From the NCBI GenBank assembly GCA_030812955.1, contig JAUSTR010000001.1:682001-746000 (forward strand): a stretch of DNA of 64,000 nt. The letters run 5' to 3'. Below are positions 9,178 to 19,648 of the stretch, in pieces (the stretch's first letter is position 1; each line of letters opens with the position of its first letter). The DNA comes from Bacillus alveayuensis (GTDB lineage: Bacteria > Bacillota > Bacilli > Bacillales > Aeribacillaceae). Position numbers and translations under genes: made by a program. The notes under the pieces are model-generated. The model made no database searches, had not been told where the DNA came from, and saw only the letters and a list, made by a program, of their open reading frames with translations.

Positions 9178-9222
9178 TCATATTGCGGACATGACAGCTT
9201 GTTCTATCATGGCTTCGCAGGG

Positions 9223-9230
9223 CATATATT
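9223..9230 (+). promoter_or_regulatory. Possible SigE -10 element for spoVD
   Basis: CATATATT fits the SigE -10 consensus CATACAMT at most positions and lies 34 bases before the spoVD start, right after a terminator. A matching -35 (expected near 9203-9210) is poor. B. subtilis spoVD is SigE-dependent, which is the main reason to suspect it. Confidence 0.3.
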
Positions 9231-9263
9231 TTTTTAACGAGCTTGAATGAGAGGAGTACTAGA

Positions 9264-11201
9264 ATGAGGGTGTCAAACGTAACGGTACGAAGACGTCTCG
9301 TTATTGTGTTATTGATCGGTTTTCTCGTTTTTTTGATCATCGATGTTCGTCTCGGCTATGTTCAGTTTATTATAGGGGATCGCTTAACATCATTAGCGAA
9401 AGATTTATGGAGTCGAAACATTCCGTTTGAACCGCTGCGCGGGGAAATATTAGATCGGAATGGAAAAAAACTAGCAACAAACGTTAGCGCTCCAACCGTA
9501 TATGTTGTACCTAGGCAAATTGAAAATCCATCTGAAGCAGCAAAAAAATTAGCGGAAGTTTTAAATATGTCTGAAGAAAAAGCGTACCAATTTCTCACCA
9601 AAAATGCAGCAAGTGTTCGTATCAATCCAGAGGGTCGAAAGATTTCCTACGAAAAAGCTCAGGAAATTCGTGCATTAGGTATACAAGGAATTTATATCGC
9701 GGAAGATACGAAGCGATTTTACCCGTATGGAAGCTTTTTGTCACACGTATTGGGTTTTACGGGTATTGATAACCAAGGATTAGCAGGGCTTGAACTGTAT
9801 TATGATGATGAATTAAAGGGGAAGCGTGGATATGTCAAGTTTTATTCTGATGCAAAAGGAAGGCGAATGCAAGGTGAAGGAGAAGAATATACACCGCCCA
9901 TTGACGGATTAAATTTAAAGTTAACGATCGACGCGAATATACAAGCAATTATAGAGCGGGAATTAGATCAAGCTGAAGCAAAATATATTCCAGATGGGAT
10001 GATTGCAATTGCAATGAATCCGAATAATGGGGAAATATTAGGAATGGCATCTCGCCCTAACTTTCATCCATCAGAATATCAACATGTTGATCCGAAAGTT
10101 TATAACCGCAACTTGCCGATCTGGAGCACCTATGAACCAGGATCGACCTTTAAAATTATTACGTTAGCAGCAGCATTAGAAGAGAAAAAAGTTGATTTAG
10201 ATCAAGAGCATTTTCACGACCCCGGCTTTGCAAGGGTGGCTGGAGCGACTTTAAGGTGCTGGAAAAAAGGAGGTCATGGAGATCAAACGTTTTTAGAGGT
10301 CGTCCAAAACTCCTGTAACCCTGGCTTTGTCGAATTGGGAGAAAGATTAGGAACATCGACCCTTTTTAACTATATTAAAAAATTTGGTTTTGGCGAAAAA
10401 ACAGGAATCGATTTACAAGGGGAAGGAAAAGGTATATTATTTTCTGAGGATAGAGTAGGACCAGTTGAATTAGCGACTACGGCTTTTGGCCAAGGTGTAT
10501 CGGTTACACCTATTCAACAAGTTGCTGCTGTATCTGCGGCAATTAATGGCGGCGTGTTATATACACCATATATTGCAAAAGAATGGATCGACCCAAGTAC
10601 AGGAAAAGTCGTTCATAAAACAACTCCGAAAGCGAAAAGACGTGTCATTTCAGAAGAAACATCGAAAGAAATTCGTTATGCTCTTGAAAGTGTTGTTGCA
10701 AAAGGAACAGGAAAAGGTGCTTTTGTGGATGGCTATCGCGTCGGGGGGAAAACAGGTACAGCGCAAAAAGCTGTCAATGGAGCTTATCTACAAAACAATC
10801 ATATTGTTTCCTTTATTGGCTTTGCCCCCGCCGATGATCCGAAGATTGTCGTCTATATTGCAGTAGATAATCCAAAGGGAACTCTTCAATTTGGGGGATT
10901 GGTCGCAGCGCCAATTGTAGGAAAGGTCATTGGTGATAGTTTGCGTGAAATGGATGTTAAACCTCGAAAAGAACAAATGGAAAAGGAATATACATGGTCG
11001 GACACAAAGCTAGTAGAAGTTCCGAACCTTATAGGGTTAACAAAGCAAGAAATAGCCAATCAATTATTGAACTTCAAATTAGATGTCAATGGTGAAGGCA
11101 AAAACGTAGTCGATCAATCACCATCACCAGGAAAAAAAGTTAAAGAGGGTTCAACCATTCGAGTTTATTTTAACAATTCTGAAAAACATGAACATGAATA
11201 A
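9264..11201 (+). CDS. spoVD: Stage V sporulation protein D (spore cortex transpeptidase)
   Basis: Protein of 645 residues, a paralogue of PBP 2B. It has one N-terminal membrane helix (LVIVLLIGFLVFLII), a PBP dimer domain, and a transpeptidase domain with S294 (GSTFK), SCN near residue 353 and K496 (GKTGTAQ). One PASTA module closes it (VEVPNLIGLTKQEI), against two in PBP 2B. SpoVD crosslinks cortex peptidoglycan in the outer forespore membrane with SpoVE. I chose ATG 9264 (MRVSNVTVRRRL) after gaggag (9251-9256); an upstream in-frame TTG at 9243 overlaps that site. Terminators on both sides suggest its own sporulation-specific unit. Confidence 0.95.
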   Translation: MRVSNVTVRRRLVIVLLIGFLVFLIIDVRLGYVQFIIGDRLTSLAKDLWSRNIPFEPLRGEILDRNGKKLATNVSAPTVYVVPRQIENPSEAAKKLAEVLNMSEEKAYQFLTKNAASVRINPEGRKISYEKAQEIRALGIQGIYIAEDTKRFYPYGSFLSHVLGFTGIDNQGLAGLELYYDDELKGKRGYVKFYSDAKGRRMQGEGEEYTPPIDGLNLKLTIDANIQAIIERELDQAEAKYIPDGMIAIAMNPNNGEILGMASRPNFHPSEYQHVDPKVYNRNLPIWSTYEPGSTFKIITLAAALEEKKVDLDQEHFHDPGFARVAGATLRCWKKGGHGDQTFLEVVQNSCNPGFVELGERLGTSTLFNYIKKFGFGEKTGIDLQGEGKGILFSEDRVGPVELATTAFGQGVSVTPIQQVAAVSAAINGGVLYTPYIAKEWIDPSTGKVVHKTTPKAKRRVISEETSKEIRYALESVVAKGTGKGAFVDGYRVGGKTGTAQKAVNGAYLQNNHIVSFIGFAPADDPKIVVYIAVDNPKGTLQFGGLVAAPIVGKVIGDSLREMDVKPRKEQMEKEYTWSDTKLVEVPNLIGLTKQEIANQLLNFKLDVNGEGKNVVDQSPSPGKKVKEGSTIRVYFNNSEKHEHE

Positions 11202-11208
11202 TGAATAT

Positions 11209-11264
11209 AAGGGCTTTCATTCAATTATTATCATTTGGGTGAAAAGCCCTTATGGCACTTTTTT
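11209..11264 (+). terminator. Probable terminator after spoVD
   Basis: AAGGGCTTTCA pairs with TGAAAAGCCCTT (to about 11251) around a long loop with one bulge; a T-run follows only after 8 more bases (11259-11264), so efficiency is uncertain. Confidence 0.6.
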
Positions 11265-11349
11265 AAGATTTAAGCTAAAATGTGTACGTACATCATTTCT
11301 TTATGAATGTGAAAACAATAAGCTGAAATGTTGAGAGGATTGAGCATCA

Positions 11350-12849
11350 ATGAAGCTGAAAGCTTTACTAAAATATTTATATCAATATCATGTATATGGT
11401 GAACAAAATCCTACGATTTCATCCATCGAAATGGATTCACGAAAGGTTACAAAAGGTAGTCTTTTTGTTTGTATTAAAGGATATACCGTTGACGGACATG
11501 ATTTTGCCCTTGAAGCAATAAATAGAGGGGCAGCGGCGATATTAGCAGAACGAAAAGTCCATGTAAAAGATGATATCCCTGTCATTATCGTTAAAAATAC
11601 AAAAAGAGCGATGGCGATTTTAGCTGATGCTTTTTACGGTCAGCCAACCCATAAGCTTCATTTAATTGGTGTGACAGGGACAAATGGGAAAACAACAACA
11701 ACCCATATGATTGAAAAAATTTTAAAAGAGGCTGGTAAAAATACAGGATTGATCGGCACCATGTACATAAAAATAAAAGAAAAACAATATGATGTTAAAA
11801 ACACGACGCCTGAAAGTTTAACTTTGCAATCGATGTTTAAAAAAATGATTGATGAAAATGTTACAAATGCAGTGATGGAAGTATCATCACATGCTTTACA
11901 TATGGGACGTGTTCATGGCTGTGACTTTGATGTAGCAGTATTTACTAACTTAAGCCAAGATCATTTAGACTACCATCATACGATGGATGAGTATCGCAAT
12001 GCGAAAGGTCTTTTATTTGCACAGCTTGGGAATGCCTATCATCATGAAAAACCGAAGTTCGCGATTTTAAATGGTGACGATTTAGCCTCCAAGTATTATG
12101 AACATATGACAAGTGCGCATATTATCACGTATGGTATTGATGCTGAATGTGACATCATGGCGAAAAATATTAAGATGAGTGCAACGGGCACAATGTTTAC
12201 ACTCGTTACTCCTGATGGGACGTACCCAGTACAAATGAAGCTCGTTGGTAAGTTTAATGTATATAATGTTCTTGCTGCGATTAGTGCGACACTTGTTTCA
12301 GGTATTTCAATTGAAACGATTTTAAAAGCTGTTCAATCGCTAGAAGGGGTGCGGGGAAGATTTGAACTCGTGAATGAAGGGCAAAATTTTACTGTTATTA
12401 TTGATTATGCCCATACACCCGACAGCTTAGAAAATGTATTAAAAACAGTAAAACAGTTTGTCGATCATAAGATTTTTGTCGTGATTGGATGTGGTGGAGA
12501 TCGCGATCCATCAAAACGTCCAAAAATGGCCCAAGTAGCTGTCAAATATGCTGATGTCCCTATTTTTACTTCGGATAATCCACGTAGTGAAGATCCGCTT
12601 GCTATTTTAAAAGATATGGAATCTGGAGTAGAAGGTGAATACTTTCACTCTATTGTCAATCGCGAGCAAGCCATTTATTTTGCGATAGCGAATGCCAAAA
12701 AAGGTGATTGTATTGTGATTGCCGGAAAAGGGCATGAAACGTACCAGCAAATTGGTAGCGAAACGTTTGAATTTGACGATAAAAAAGTGGCCGTACACGC
12801 TATACGAGAACTGCGTTCGAAGCATGGAAAAAATCAGGAAGGTAAGTGA
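11350..12849 (+). CDS. murE: UDP-MurNAc-tripeptide synthetase MurE (meso-diaminopimelate-adding)
   Basis: Protein of 499 residues with the Mur ligase layout: N-terminal UDP-binding domain, central ATPase domain with the P-loop [14 protein letters not shown] (residues ~106-119), and C-terminal amino acid domain. The motif DNPR (in [14 protein letters not shown]) marks enzymes that add meso-diaminopimelate rather than lysine, so the wall is predicted to be A1gamma type. A gagagga ribosome site precedes ATG 11350. It is followed by a 113-base gap to mraY that may hold a very small gene. Confidence 0.96.
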   Translation: MKLKALLKYLYQYHVYGEQNPTISSIEMDSRKVTKGSLFVCIKGYTVDGHDFALEAINRGAAAILAERKVHVKDDIPVIIVKNTKRAMAILADAFYGQPTHKLHLIGVTGTNGKTTTTHMIEKILKEAGKNTGLIGTMYIKIKEKQYDVKNTTPESLTLQSMFKKMIDENVTNAVMEVSSHALHMGRVHGCDFDVAVFTNLSQDHLDYHHTMDEYRNAKGLLFAQLGNAYHHEKPKFAILNGDDLASKYYEHMTSAHIITYGIDAECDIMAKNIKMSATGTMFTLVTPDGTYPVQMKLVGKFNVYNVLAAISATLVSGISIETILKAVQSLEGVRGRFELVNEGQNFTVIIDYAHTPDSLENVLKTVKQFVDHKIFVVIGCGGDRDPSKRPKMAQVAVKYADVPIFTSDNPRSEDPLAILKDMESGVEGEYFHSIVNREQAIYFAIANAKKGDCIVIAGKGHETYQQIGSETFEFDDKKVAVHAIRELRSKHGKNQEGK

Positions 12850-12865
12850 ATAGGAAGAGGAGATT

Positions 12866-12970
12866 ATGAAATTGGATTGGTTTGATATGACAGCATATAA
12901 GGTAAAAATAGTAATATGTGTCCAAAAGCGTACACAAAAATCGGTGAAAGGAGGAGGCTTTGATGCTTGA
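12866..12970 (+). CDS. Candidate 34-residue small ORF between murE and mraY
   Basis: ATG 12866 is preceded by a good ribosome site (ggaagaggag, 12852-12861) and opens a 34-codon frame that ends 8 bases inside mraY. The peptide ([19 protein letters not shown]...) has no domain I recognise and a basic C-terminal half. Because its end overlaps the mraY start, translating it could couple ribosomes onto mraY. It may equally be a chance frame in a leader. Confidence 0.3.
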   Translation: MKLDWFDMTAYKVKIVICVQKRTQKSVKGGGFDA

Positions 12971-13937
12971 GCAAGTCATTTTGCTTACTATATTGATGAG
13001 CTTTTTAATTACTGTATTACTTTCACCGATCATGATTCCATTTTTAAGACGACTAAAGTTTGGTCAAAGCATTCGCATAGAGGGGCCGAAATCACATCTG
13101 AAAAAATCAGGCACACCAACAATGGGCGGTGTTATGATCATTGTTTCGATCATTGTGACAACGATGATCATGACTAATAAATTTGCTGAGCCGAGTGTGG
13201 AAATGTATTTACTGTTATTCGTTACAATTGGCTACGGTTTGCTCGGGTTTTTAGATGATTTTATAAAAGTTGTGATGAAGCGAAATTTAGGGTTGACATC
13301 CAAGCAAAAATTAATAGGTCAAATGATGATCGCTGTTATTTTTTATTTCGTTTTTAACGAATATGGATTTTCGACAAATATTCGCTTTCCAGGTACGGAG
13401 TTTTCAATCGATTTAGGTTGGCTTTATGTATTGTTCATGATTTTTATGCTTGTCGGAGGATCGAATGCGGTAAATTTAACGGATGGTCTAGATGGACTTT
13501 TATCTGGTACTGCAGCCTTAGCATTTGGTGCTTATGCGGTATTAGCTTGGAATCAAGGGCAATATGATGTCTCCATTTTTTCAGTTGCCGTTGTAGGGGC
13601 AGTGCTTGGATTTTTAGTGTTTAATGCACATCCCGCTAAAGTATTTATGGGGGATACAGGTTCACTTGCCTTAGGAGGGGCAATTGTTACCGTTGCGATT
13701 TTAACGAAGCTTGAAATTTTACTAGTCCTGATTGGCGGTGTATTTGTCATTGAAACACTTTCGGTTATTATTCAAGTAATTTCTTTTAAAACAACGGGAA
13801 AAAGAGTATTTAAAATGAGTCCTCTCCATCATCACTATGAATTAATCGGATGGTCGGAATGGCGAGTTGTCGTAACTTTTTGGGTGATGGGACTATTATT
13901 TGCTATATTAGGAATCTATATTGAGGTGTGGTTGTAA
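12963..13937 (+). CDS. mraY: Phospho-N-acetylmuramoyl-pentapeptide transferase MraY
   Basis: Integral membrane protein of 324 residues, the same length as B. subtilis MraY, with about ten hydrophobic helices. It transfers phospho-MurNAc-pentapeptide to undecaprenyl phosphate, giving lipid I. The catalytic cluster is visible as [10 protein letters not shown] (paired aspartates), [12 protein letters not shown] and the MSPLHHHYE histidines. ATG 12963 follows aaaggaggagg with ideal spacing; an in-frame TTG one codon earlier is unlikely. Its stop lies one base before the murD start. Confidence 0.97.
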   Translation: MLEQVILLTILMSFLITVLLSPIMIPFLRRLKFGQSIRIEGPKSHLKKSGTPTMGGVMIIVSIIVTTMIMTNKFAEPSVEMYLLLFVTIGYGLLGFLDDFIKVVMKRNLGLTSKQKLIGQMMIAVIFYFVFNEYGFSTNIRFPGTEFSIDLGWLYVLFMIFMLVGGSNAVNLTDGLDGLLSGTAALAFGAYAVLAWNQGQYDVSIFSVAVVGAVLGFLVFNAHPAKVFMGDTGSLALGGAIVTVAILTKLEILLVLIGGVFVIETLSVIIQVISFKTTGKRVFKMSPLHHHYELIGWSEWRVVVTFWVMGLLFAILGIYIEVWL

Positions 13938-13938
13938 A

Positions 13939-15294
13939 TTGAAAAGCGTAAAAGAATTTAATGGGAGAAATGTTCTCGTACTAGGTTTAGCGAAAAGCGG
14001 TTTAGCAGCCGCTAAATTATTGCATCAATTGGAAGCAAATGTGATTGTTAATGACATAAAATCGATTGAAGAAAATGAAGCGGTTAAAGAGCTTGAGCAG
14101 TTAGGAATAACAGTTATTAGCGGAAAGCACCCGCTTGATCTCCTAGATGAGTATAAAATAGAAATGGTCGTCAAAAATCCTGGGATTCCATACAAAAATC
14201 CGATTATTACACAAGCCCTTCAAAAACAATTGCCCATTATAACAGAGGTTGAACTTGCCTATCGTATATCAGAAGCGGATATTATTGCCATTACTGGATC
14301 GAATGGAAAAACGACAACAACGACTTTAATTTTTGAAATTCTTAAAGCTGACGGACAAATGCCGTTGATTGCTGGAAATATAGGAAAGGTTGCCTGTGAG
14401 GTAGCCCAAAAAGCAAGTAAAGAAAATATAATCATCATGGAATTATCTTCCTTTCAACTGTTAGGAACCATTCATTTTAATCCGAAAATCGCTCTCATCT
14501 TAAATATTTTTGATGCTCATTTAGACTATCATGGAACGAAAGAAAAATATATGAAAGCGAAGCAACGGATTTTTCTGAACCAAAACCGAGATGATGTAGC
14601 CGTTGTGAATTTAGATGATGAACATGTGATTGAGCTTTCACATATTTCTAAAGCAGAAAAAGTTTATTTTTCGACAAAAGCTAACCTATCACAAGGTGCC
14701 TATATAAAAGATGAATATGTTTGGTATAACGATGAGGCTATTATGCCGATCAATGATATTGTTTTACCAGGAAAACATAATTTAGAAAATATATTAGCAG
14801 CTGTTGCCGTTGTAAAATCGAGAGGCGTTAAAAATGATGCAATACGTCAAGTTTTAACCTCGTTCTCGGGTGTAAGGCATCGCCTGCAATATGTAGATAC
14901 TGTAAACGGCCGTCGTTTCTATAATGATTCGAAAGCGACAAATATTTTAGCAACGTCGAAGGCATTAGAGGCTTTCTCTACCCCTATTATTCTTTTAGCT
15001 GGCGGATTAGATCGCGGAAATGAATTTGATGAATTAAAACCTTTTTTAAGAAATGTTAAAGCGCTTGTCACTTTTGGACAAACTGCTCCGAAAATTGAAC
15101 GCGTTGCAAAAGAAGCAGGAATAGAAAAAATCAAACGTGTCGATAATGTGGAACAAGCGGCTTTCGAAGCATATGAAATGTCTAACGAAAAAGATGTTAT
15201 ATTACTCTCCCCAGCCTGTGCGAGTTGGGATCAATATAAAACTTTTGAGGAACGAGGAGACATTTTCATAGACGCTGTGCATAAGCTTAAATAA
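13939..15294 (+). CDS. murD: UDP-N-acetylmuramoyl-L-alanine--D-glutamate ligase MurD
   Basis: Protein of 451 residues from a TTG start at 13939, the same length as B. subtilis MurD. The Rossmann-like start [14 protein letters not shown] binds UDP-MurNAc-Ala; the ATP P-loop [15 protein letters not shown] is near residue 115; FYNDSKATN and [12 protein letters not shown] are conserved MurD signatures. It adds D-glutamate to the stem peptide in the cytoplasm. The ribosome site (gaggtgtgg) lies within the last codons of mraY, giving tight coupling. An in-frame TTG at 13921 would precede that site and is rejected. Confidence 0.95.
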   Translation: MKSVKEFNGRNVLVLGLAKSGLAAAKLLHQLEANVIVNDIKSIEENEAVKELEQLGITVISGKHPLDLLDEYKIEMVVKNPGIPYKNPIITQALQKQLPIITEVELAYRISEADIIAITGSNGKTTTTTLIFEILKADGQMPLIAGNIGKVACEVAQKASKENIIIMELSSFQLLGTIHFNPKIALILNIFDAHLDYHGTKEKYMKAKQRIFLNQNRDDVAVVNLDDEHVIELSHISKAEKVYFSTKANLSQGAYIKDEYVWYNDEAIMPINDIVLPGKHNLENILAAVAVVKSRGVKNDAIRQVLTSFSGVRHRLQYVDTVNGRRFYNDSKATNILATSKALEAFSTPIILLAGGLDRGNEFDELKPFLRNVKALVTFGQTAPKIERVAKEAGIEKIKRVDNVEQAAFEAYEMSNEKDVILLSPACASWDQYKTFEERGDIFIDAVHKLK

Positions 15295-15346
15295 GGGCTT
15301 GTACTTCTAAATACGCCCGAAAACAGAGTATTGGGGTGTTTAGGCG

Positions 15347-16447
15347 TTGACAACAAAAAAAACTACACCAGATTTTATTTTGCTTCTTACGACCCTTTTA
15401 TTATTAACGTTCGGTTTAATTATGGTGTATTCCGCAAGTGCAATTTGGGCTTCTTATAAGTTTGATGATTCCTTTTTCTTTGCAAAGAGACAGCTCTTGT
15501 TTGCAGGTTTAGGTGTTTTATCGATGTTTTTTCTCATGAATGTCGATTATTGGACTTGGCGCACTTGGGCAAAGCTTTTATTAATTGTCTGTTTTATTTT
15601 ATTAGTAGCGGTTCTAATACCTGGTGTCGGGATGGTTCGAAACGGTTCACGTAGCTGGATTGGTGTCGGTGCCTTTTCAATTCAGCCATCTGAATTTATG
15701 AAGCTTGCCATGATTGCTTTTTTAGCAAAGTTTTTGTCGGAAAATCAAAAAAAAATCACGTCATTAAAAAAAGGATTAGTACCAGCACTTAGTTTAGTAT
15801 TTTTAGCTTTTGGTATCATTATGCTGCAGCCGGATCTTGGTACTGGGACTGTTATGGTTGGCACGTGTATTACGATGATATTTATTGCTGGTGCCAGGAT
15901 CAGCCATTTTATTGGTTTAGGGTTAATTGGTCTAGCTGGTTTTGCGGCTTTAATTATTTCTGCTCCATATCGCATAAAACGAATCACATCCTTTTTAGAC
16001 CCTTGGCAAGATCCGCTAGGAAGTGGATTTCAAATTATTCAGTCATTGTATGCGATCGGTCCAGGAGGATTATTTGGTCTCGGCCTTGGGCAAAGCAGGC
16101 AGAAATTTTTTTATTTGCCAGAACCGCAAACCGATTTTATTTTTGCTATACTTGCTGAGGAATTAGGGTTTATTGGAGGAACACTCATATTACTTCTGTT
16201 TAGCCTATTATTTTGGCGCGGCGTACGTGTTGCATTAGGGGCACCTGATTTATTTGGAAGCTTTTTAGCCTTAGGAATTATCGCCATGATTGCGATTCAG
16301 GTGATCATCAATATTGGGGTCGTTACAGGGTTAATGCCTGTAACTGGGATTACTTTACCATTTTTAAGCTATGGAGGTTCCTCCCTTACACTAATGTTGA
16401 TGGCAATCGGCGTTTTATTAAACATAAGCCGCTATGCTAGGTATTAA
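15347..16447 (+). CDS. spoVE: Stage V sporulation protein E, SEDS glycosyltransferase
   Basis: Protein of 366 residues, equal to B. subtilis SpoVE, with about ten membrane helices. It belongs to the FtsW/RodA/SpoVE (SEDS) family of lipid II polymerases; SpoVE works with SpoVD in cortex synthesis. Landmarks are RNGSRSWIGVG, the GSGFQIIQSLYAIGPGG loop, PEPQTDFIFAILAEELGF and GLMPVTGITLPFLSYGGSS. Starts at TTG 15347 (MTTKKTTPDFIL) after a ggggtg site. Its place between murD and murG is the Bacillus arrangement; the vegetative FtsW is presumably elsewhere. Confidence 0.95.
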   Translation: MTTKKTTPDFILLLTTLLLLTFGLIMVYSASAIWASYKFDDSFFFAKRQLLFAGLGVLSMFFLMNVDYWTWRTWAKLLLIVCFILLVAVLIPGVGMVRNGSRSWIGVGAFSIQPSEFMKLAMIAFLAKFLSENQKKITSLKKGLVPALSLVFLAFGIIMLQPDLGTGTVMVGTCITMIFIAGARISHFIGLGLIGLAGFAALIISAPYRIKRITSFLDPWQDPLGSGFQIIQSLYAIGPGGLFGLGLGQSRQKFFYLPEPQTDFIFAILAEELGFIGGTLILLLFSLLFWRGVRVALGAPDLFGSFLALGIIAMIAIQVIINIGVVTGLMPVTGITLPFLSYGGSSLTLMLMAIGVLLNISRYARY

Positions 16448-16514
16448 CAAATGTTTCATTTCGTAAAAAATAGTTTCTTATGACCTGGGGATAAAATGAT
16501 AGTTTAGATGTGAT

Positions 16515-16535
16515 ACCCTGTTATATCAACAGGGT
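16515..16535 (+). other. Hairpin between spoVE and murG
   Basis: ACCCTGTT and AACAGGGT enclose a 5-nt ATATC loop. No U-tract follows, so it may be a weak attenuator or RNA-stability element in the murG leader rather than a terminator. Confidence 0.4.
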
Positions 16536-16567
16536 TATCTTGTTCAATATCGTACTGGGGGAAATGG

Positions 16568-17677
16568 ATGATGAAAATTGTCGTTTCAGGTGGAGGAACA
16601 GGAGGGCATATTTATCCTGCTCTGGCATTCATTAAGGAAGTTCAAAAACATCATAAAAAGGTAGATTTTCTATACATAGGAACTAGTAATGGGTTAGAAA
16701 ACAAGATTGTAAAAAGGGAAGGAATTCCTTTTAAAGAAATTGAAATAACTGGATTTAAACGCAGCCTATCATTCGATAATGTGAAAACCGTTATGAGGTT
16801 TTTAAAAGGGGTTTCGTTGTGTAAACGATATTTAAAGGATTTCAAAGCCGATGTTGTCATTGGTACGGGTGGGTATGTATGCGGACCAGTTGTATATGCG
16901 GCATCAAAACTACGAATTCCAACGATCATTCATGAACAAAACAGCTTGCCTGGGTTAACGAATAAATTTTTAGCTAAATATGTAGATAAAGTGGCGATCT
17001 GTTTTGAGGAAGCAGAAAAATATTTCCCACAAGATAAAGTCGTATTAACTGGGAATCCGCGAGCTTCTGAAGTGGTTGGCCATAATCCGAATAAAGGAAA
17101 AAAATCGTTAAATTTAGATGAAAAGCTTCGTACAGTTCTTATTTTTGGTGGGAGCCGTGGGGCACGACCTATTAATGATGCAGTAATTGGTGCATTAGAA
17201 AAATTTTCAAAAAAATCGTATCAAGTGATTTATGTAACAGGAGAAGTTCATTATGATTCGGTTATGAATAAAGCTAAGGAATTGAACTTAAAAAACAATG
17301 TCATCATCAAGCCGTTTATCCATAATATGCCAGAGGTGTTAGCGGCCGTTGATTTAGTTGTATCACGTGCTGGAGCGACCACAATAGCTGAAATTACAGC
17401 ATTAGGGCTGCCAAGTATATTAATTCCAAGCCCTTATGTAACGGCAAACCACCAAGAAATGAATGCCCGTTCGCTGAGCAAGCATGAAGCTGCCATTCTT
17501 TTGTTAGAAAAAGAGATCAGCAGTGAACGGCTGCTGAAGCATATAGATGAAATATTATTAAATCCTGTTCAATTAGAGAGTATGAGAAAGGCTTCTAAAA
17601 AGTTTGGTATTCCAGATGCAGCACAACGATTATATATGGAAATGGAGAGGCTCGTGCAAAAATCGAATAGAGCTTAA
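16568..17677 (+). CDS. murG: N-acetylglucosaminyltransferase MurG (lipid II synthase)
   Basis: Protein of 369 residues with a two-domain GT-B fold. The N-terminal glycine-rich loop [16 protein letters not shown] contacts lipid [25 protein letters not shown] and [12 protein letters not shown] are the donor and phosphate-binding motifs. It adds GlcNAc from UDP-GlcNAc to lipid I on the inner membrane face. Two adjacent ATGs (16568 and 16571) are possible; both follow the same gggg-rich site, and I kept the first. Confidence 0.96.
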   Translation: MMKIVVSGGGTGGHIYPALAFIKEVQKHHKKVDFLYIGTSNGLENKIVKREGIPFKEIEITGFKRSLSFDNVKTVMRFLKGVSLCKRYLKDFKADVVIGTGGYVCGPVVYAASKLRIPTIIHEQNSLPGLTNKFLAKYVDKVAICFEEAEKYFPQDKVVLTGNPRASEVVGHNPNKGKKSLNLDEKLRTVLIFGGSRGARPINDAVIGALEKFSKKSYQVIYVTGEVHYDSVMNKAKELNLKNNVIIKPFIHNMPEVLAAVDLVVSRAGATTIAEITALGLPSILIPSPYVTANHQEMNARSLSKHEAAILLLEKEISSERLLKHIDEILLNPVQLESMRKASKKFGIPDAAQRLYMEMERLVQKSNRA

Positions 17678-17737
17678 TGAAAGGATTTGCATAAGATGAT
17701 CAATAAGTAAACATCTGATTGGAAACGGGGTGCGAAC

Positions 17738-18649
17738 ATGAAAGAAGTATTGGATCAACTTAGAATGGCTGATGTTGGGAAAGTACTTGAGAATGAACCA
17801 TTGGCCAATCATACAACGATGAAAGTTGGCGGTCCAGCCGACATATTTGTAGAACCAAAAGATATTGAAAGCTTAAAGAAAACGATGGAAATTGTTAAAC
17901 AAAATCGTATGAAATGGCGTGTCATTGGTCGCGGCTCCAATTTATTAGTTATGGATGAAGGGATAAGAGGAGTTGTTATAAAGCTTGGAAAAGGGATCGA
18001 TCACCTTGAAGTAAATGGAGAGCAAATTAGAGTAGGTGGCGGTTATTCCCTCATAACACTTGCAACTGCCATGAGTCGAAAGGGGTTATCTGGATTAGAA
18101 TTTGCAGGTGGTATTCCTGGTTCTGTTGGCGGGGCTGTGTTCATGAATGCAGGTGCGCACGGTTCTGATATTTCCAACATATTAGTAAAAGCCCATATTT
18201 TATTTGAGGATGGCACAATGGAATGGCTCACAAATGAAGAGATGGAATTTTCTTATCGAACATCAATTTTACAGCAAAAGCGGCCAGGATTATGTGTGGA
18301 AGCAATTTTTCAATTAAAAGCTTTAGATCGCCAAACAGTTGTAGAAACAATGCAAAAAAATAAAGATTATCGCAAAGAAACACAGCCATGGAATTATCCT
18401 TGTGCAGGAAGTATTTTTCGAAACCCGCTTCCTCATTATGCTGGACAATTAATTGAGAAAGCTGGTTTAAAAGGCTACCAAATAGGCGGCGCTAAAGTTT
18501 CGGAAATGCACGGTAATTTCATTGTCAACACCGGAAATGCAAAAGCAGAGGATGTCATCCATTTAATTCATTATATAAAGAAAACAATTTATGAAAAATT
18601 TCAAGTGCAATTAGAAACAGAGGTAGAAATTGTTGGGAATCATTTATAA
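17738..18649 (+). CDS. murB: UDP-N-acetylenolpyruvoylglucosamine reductase MurB
   Basis: Protein of 303 residues. FAD-binding features are [15 protein letters not shown] (residues ~65-79) and [24 protein letters not shown] (residues ~115-138). The catalytic region [13 protein letters not shown] places a cysteine just before the catalytic serine, as in the short (type IIb) MurB enzymes of Bacilli. It reduces the enolpyruvyl group to UDP-MurNAc with NADPH. A ggggtg site precedes ATG 17738. The following gap contains a promoter-like box and a hairpin before divIB. Confidence 0.95.
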   Translation: MKEVLDQLRMADVGKVLENEPLANHTTMKVGGPADIFVEPKDIESLKKTMEIVKQNRMKWRVIGRGSNLLVMDEGIRGVVIKLGKGIDHLEVNGEQIRVGGGYSLITLATAMSRKGLSGLEFAGGIPGSVGGAVFMNAGAHGSDISNILVKAHILFEDGTMEWLTNEEMEFSYRTSILQQKRPGLCVEAIFQLKALDRQTVVETMQKNKDYRKETQPWNYPCAGSIFRNPLPHYAGQLIEKAGLKGYQIGGAKVSEMHGNFIVNTGNAKAEDVIHLIHYIKKTIYEKFQVQLETEVEIVGNHL

Positions 18650-18680
18650 AAACTTCTGCCGCTAAAATATATTCATATGG

Positions 18681-18686
18681 TATAAT
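18681..18686 (+). promoter_or_regulatory. Candidate -10 box upstream of divIB
   Basis: TATAAT is a perfect SigA -10 hexamer in the murB-divIB gap. No good -35 is visible at the expected place (about 18658-18663), so this is an incomplete promoter call. Confidence 0.35.
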
Positions 18687-18707
18687 GTGCAATATAAATA
18701 AGGTTGA

Positions 18708-18734
18708 AATAAACGGCAATATATGCCGTTTATT
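18708..18734 (+). other. Perfect 11-bp hairpin in the divIB leader
   Basis: AATAAACGGCA (18708-18718) and TGCCGTTTATT (18724-18734) enclose ATATA. Two further Ts follow, so it could act as a weak terminator or attenuator between murB and divIB. It starts 22 bases after the TATAAT box. Confidence 0.5.
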
Positions 18735-18847
18735 TTCCGTTATTAGCTGTTATGTTCGGTAAAAATGAATCTTTTTTATATACTTTTTTCAATAAAATGA
18801 GGAATGAATACCTAGATCTGTTGTATCTAGGGTGGGGTGAACGTGTA

Positions 18848-19648
18848 TTGGAAAATCAGAAAGTGATATCTTTAGAGGATCGAGTTCCAAAACTAAAGGA
18901 GAAAAGAAAAAGAAAAGCGAATCGTCAGCTCATTTTATTCATCATGATTTTTTTTACATTAATTCTTTTAATTATTTATTTACAAACGCCGTTAAGCAAA
19001 GTGAAAGTTATAAAGGTTGAGGGTGCCGTTAATATTACAGAAGAAACCATTGCAAAATTAAGTGGAATAACGACGAATACGAACTTTTGGAAAGTTGAAA
19101 AAGAAGAGGTTCGTGCAAATCTAAAAAAACATAAACTGATTAAGGATGTTCAAATTGAAAAAAAAATTCCTTATACTGTAATTATTAAGATTCAGGAATT
19201 TAAAAGAGTTGCCTACGTTTTTAAAAATTCATCTTATTATCCGATATTAGAGAATGGGGATTTATTGCCAAAACAATCGCAATTAATCTATCCAGATGCA
19301 CCTTTATTAATGGAATGGGACGATTCCGAACTTATTCAGGATATGGCCCTTCAATTAAAGCAATTACCTTCTGGCATTACAAATGCTATATCTGAAATTC
19401 ACCATACGCCAGTGAAAACGGACGATGAACAAATTACGGTCTATATGAATGATGGCTTTGAAGTCATCGCAACAATTCATACATTTGCCCAAAAAATGAA
19501 ATCCTATCCGAACATCATTAGCCAGTTAGACCGAAATGTGAAAGGAATCATCCATCTAGAGGTCGGTTCTTATTTTGAAGCCTACAATAAGGAAGAAATG
19601 GAAAAACGAGATGAGGAGATTCAAAAAAATGAACAAGCTGAAAACTAG
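18848..19648 (+). CDS. divIB: Cell division protein DivIB (FtsQ)
   Basis: Protein of 266 residues from TTG 18848, close to the 263 of B. subtilis. It has a charged cytoplasmic tail, one membrane helix (about residues 27-48, LILFIMIFFTLILLIIYL) and an extracellular part starting with the POTRA domain (SKVKVIKVEGAVNITEETI). DivIB stabilises the FtsL-DivIC complex at the septum and is also needed at sporulation septa. The TTG sits 8 bases after ggggtg (18834-18839) and gives the normal N-terminus; the same frame runs open to 18752, but that extension has no homologue-like sequence. It overlaps ylxW by 20 bases. Confidence 0.9.
   Translation: MENQKVISLEDRVPKLKEKRKRKANRQLILFIMIFFTLILLIIYLQTPLSKVKVIKVEGAVNITEETIAKLSGITTNTNFWKVEKEEVRANLKKHKLIKDVQIEKKIPYTVIIKIQEFKRVAYVFKNSSYYPILENGDLLPKQSQLIYPDAPLLMEWDDSELIQDMALQLKQLPSGITNAISEIHHTPVKTDDEQITVYMNDGFEVIATIHTFAQKMKSYPNIISQLDRNVKGIIHLEVGSYFEAYNKEEMEKRDEEIQKNEQAEN

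Noticed and set aside
18752..18847. Upstream extension of divIB to 18752
   Set aside because: The added 32 residues do not look like DivIB, lack a ribosome site, and overlap the leader hairpin region; TTG 18848 with ggggtg fits.
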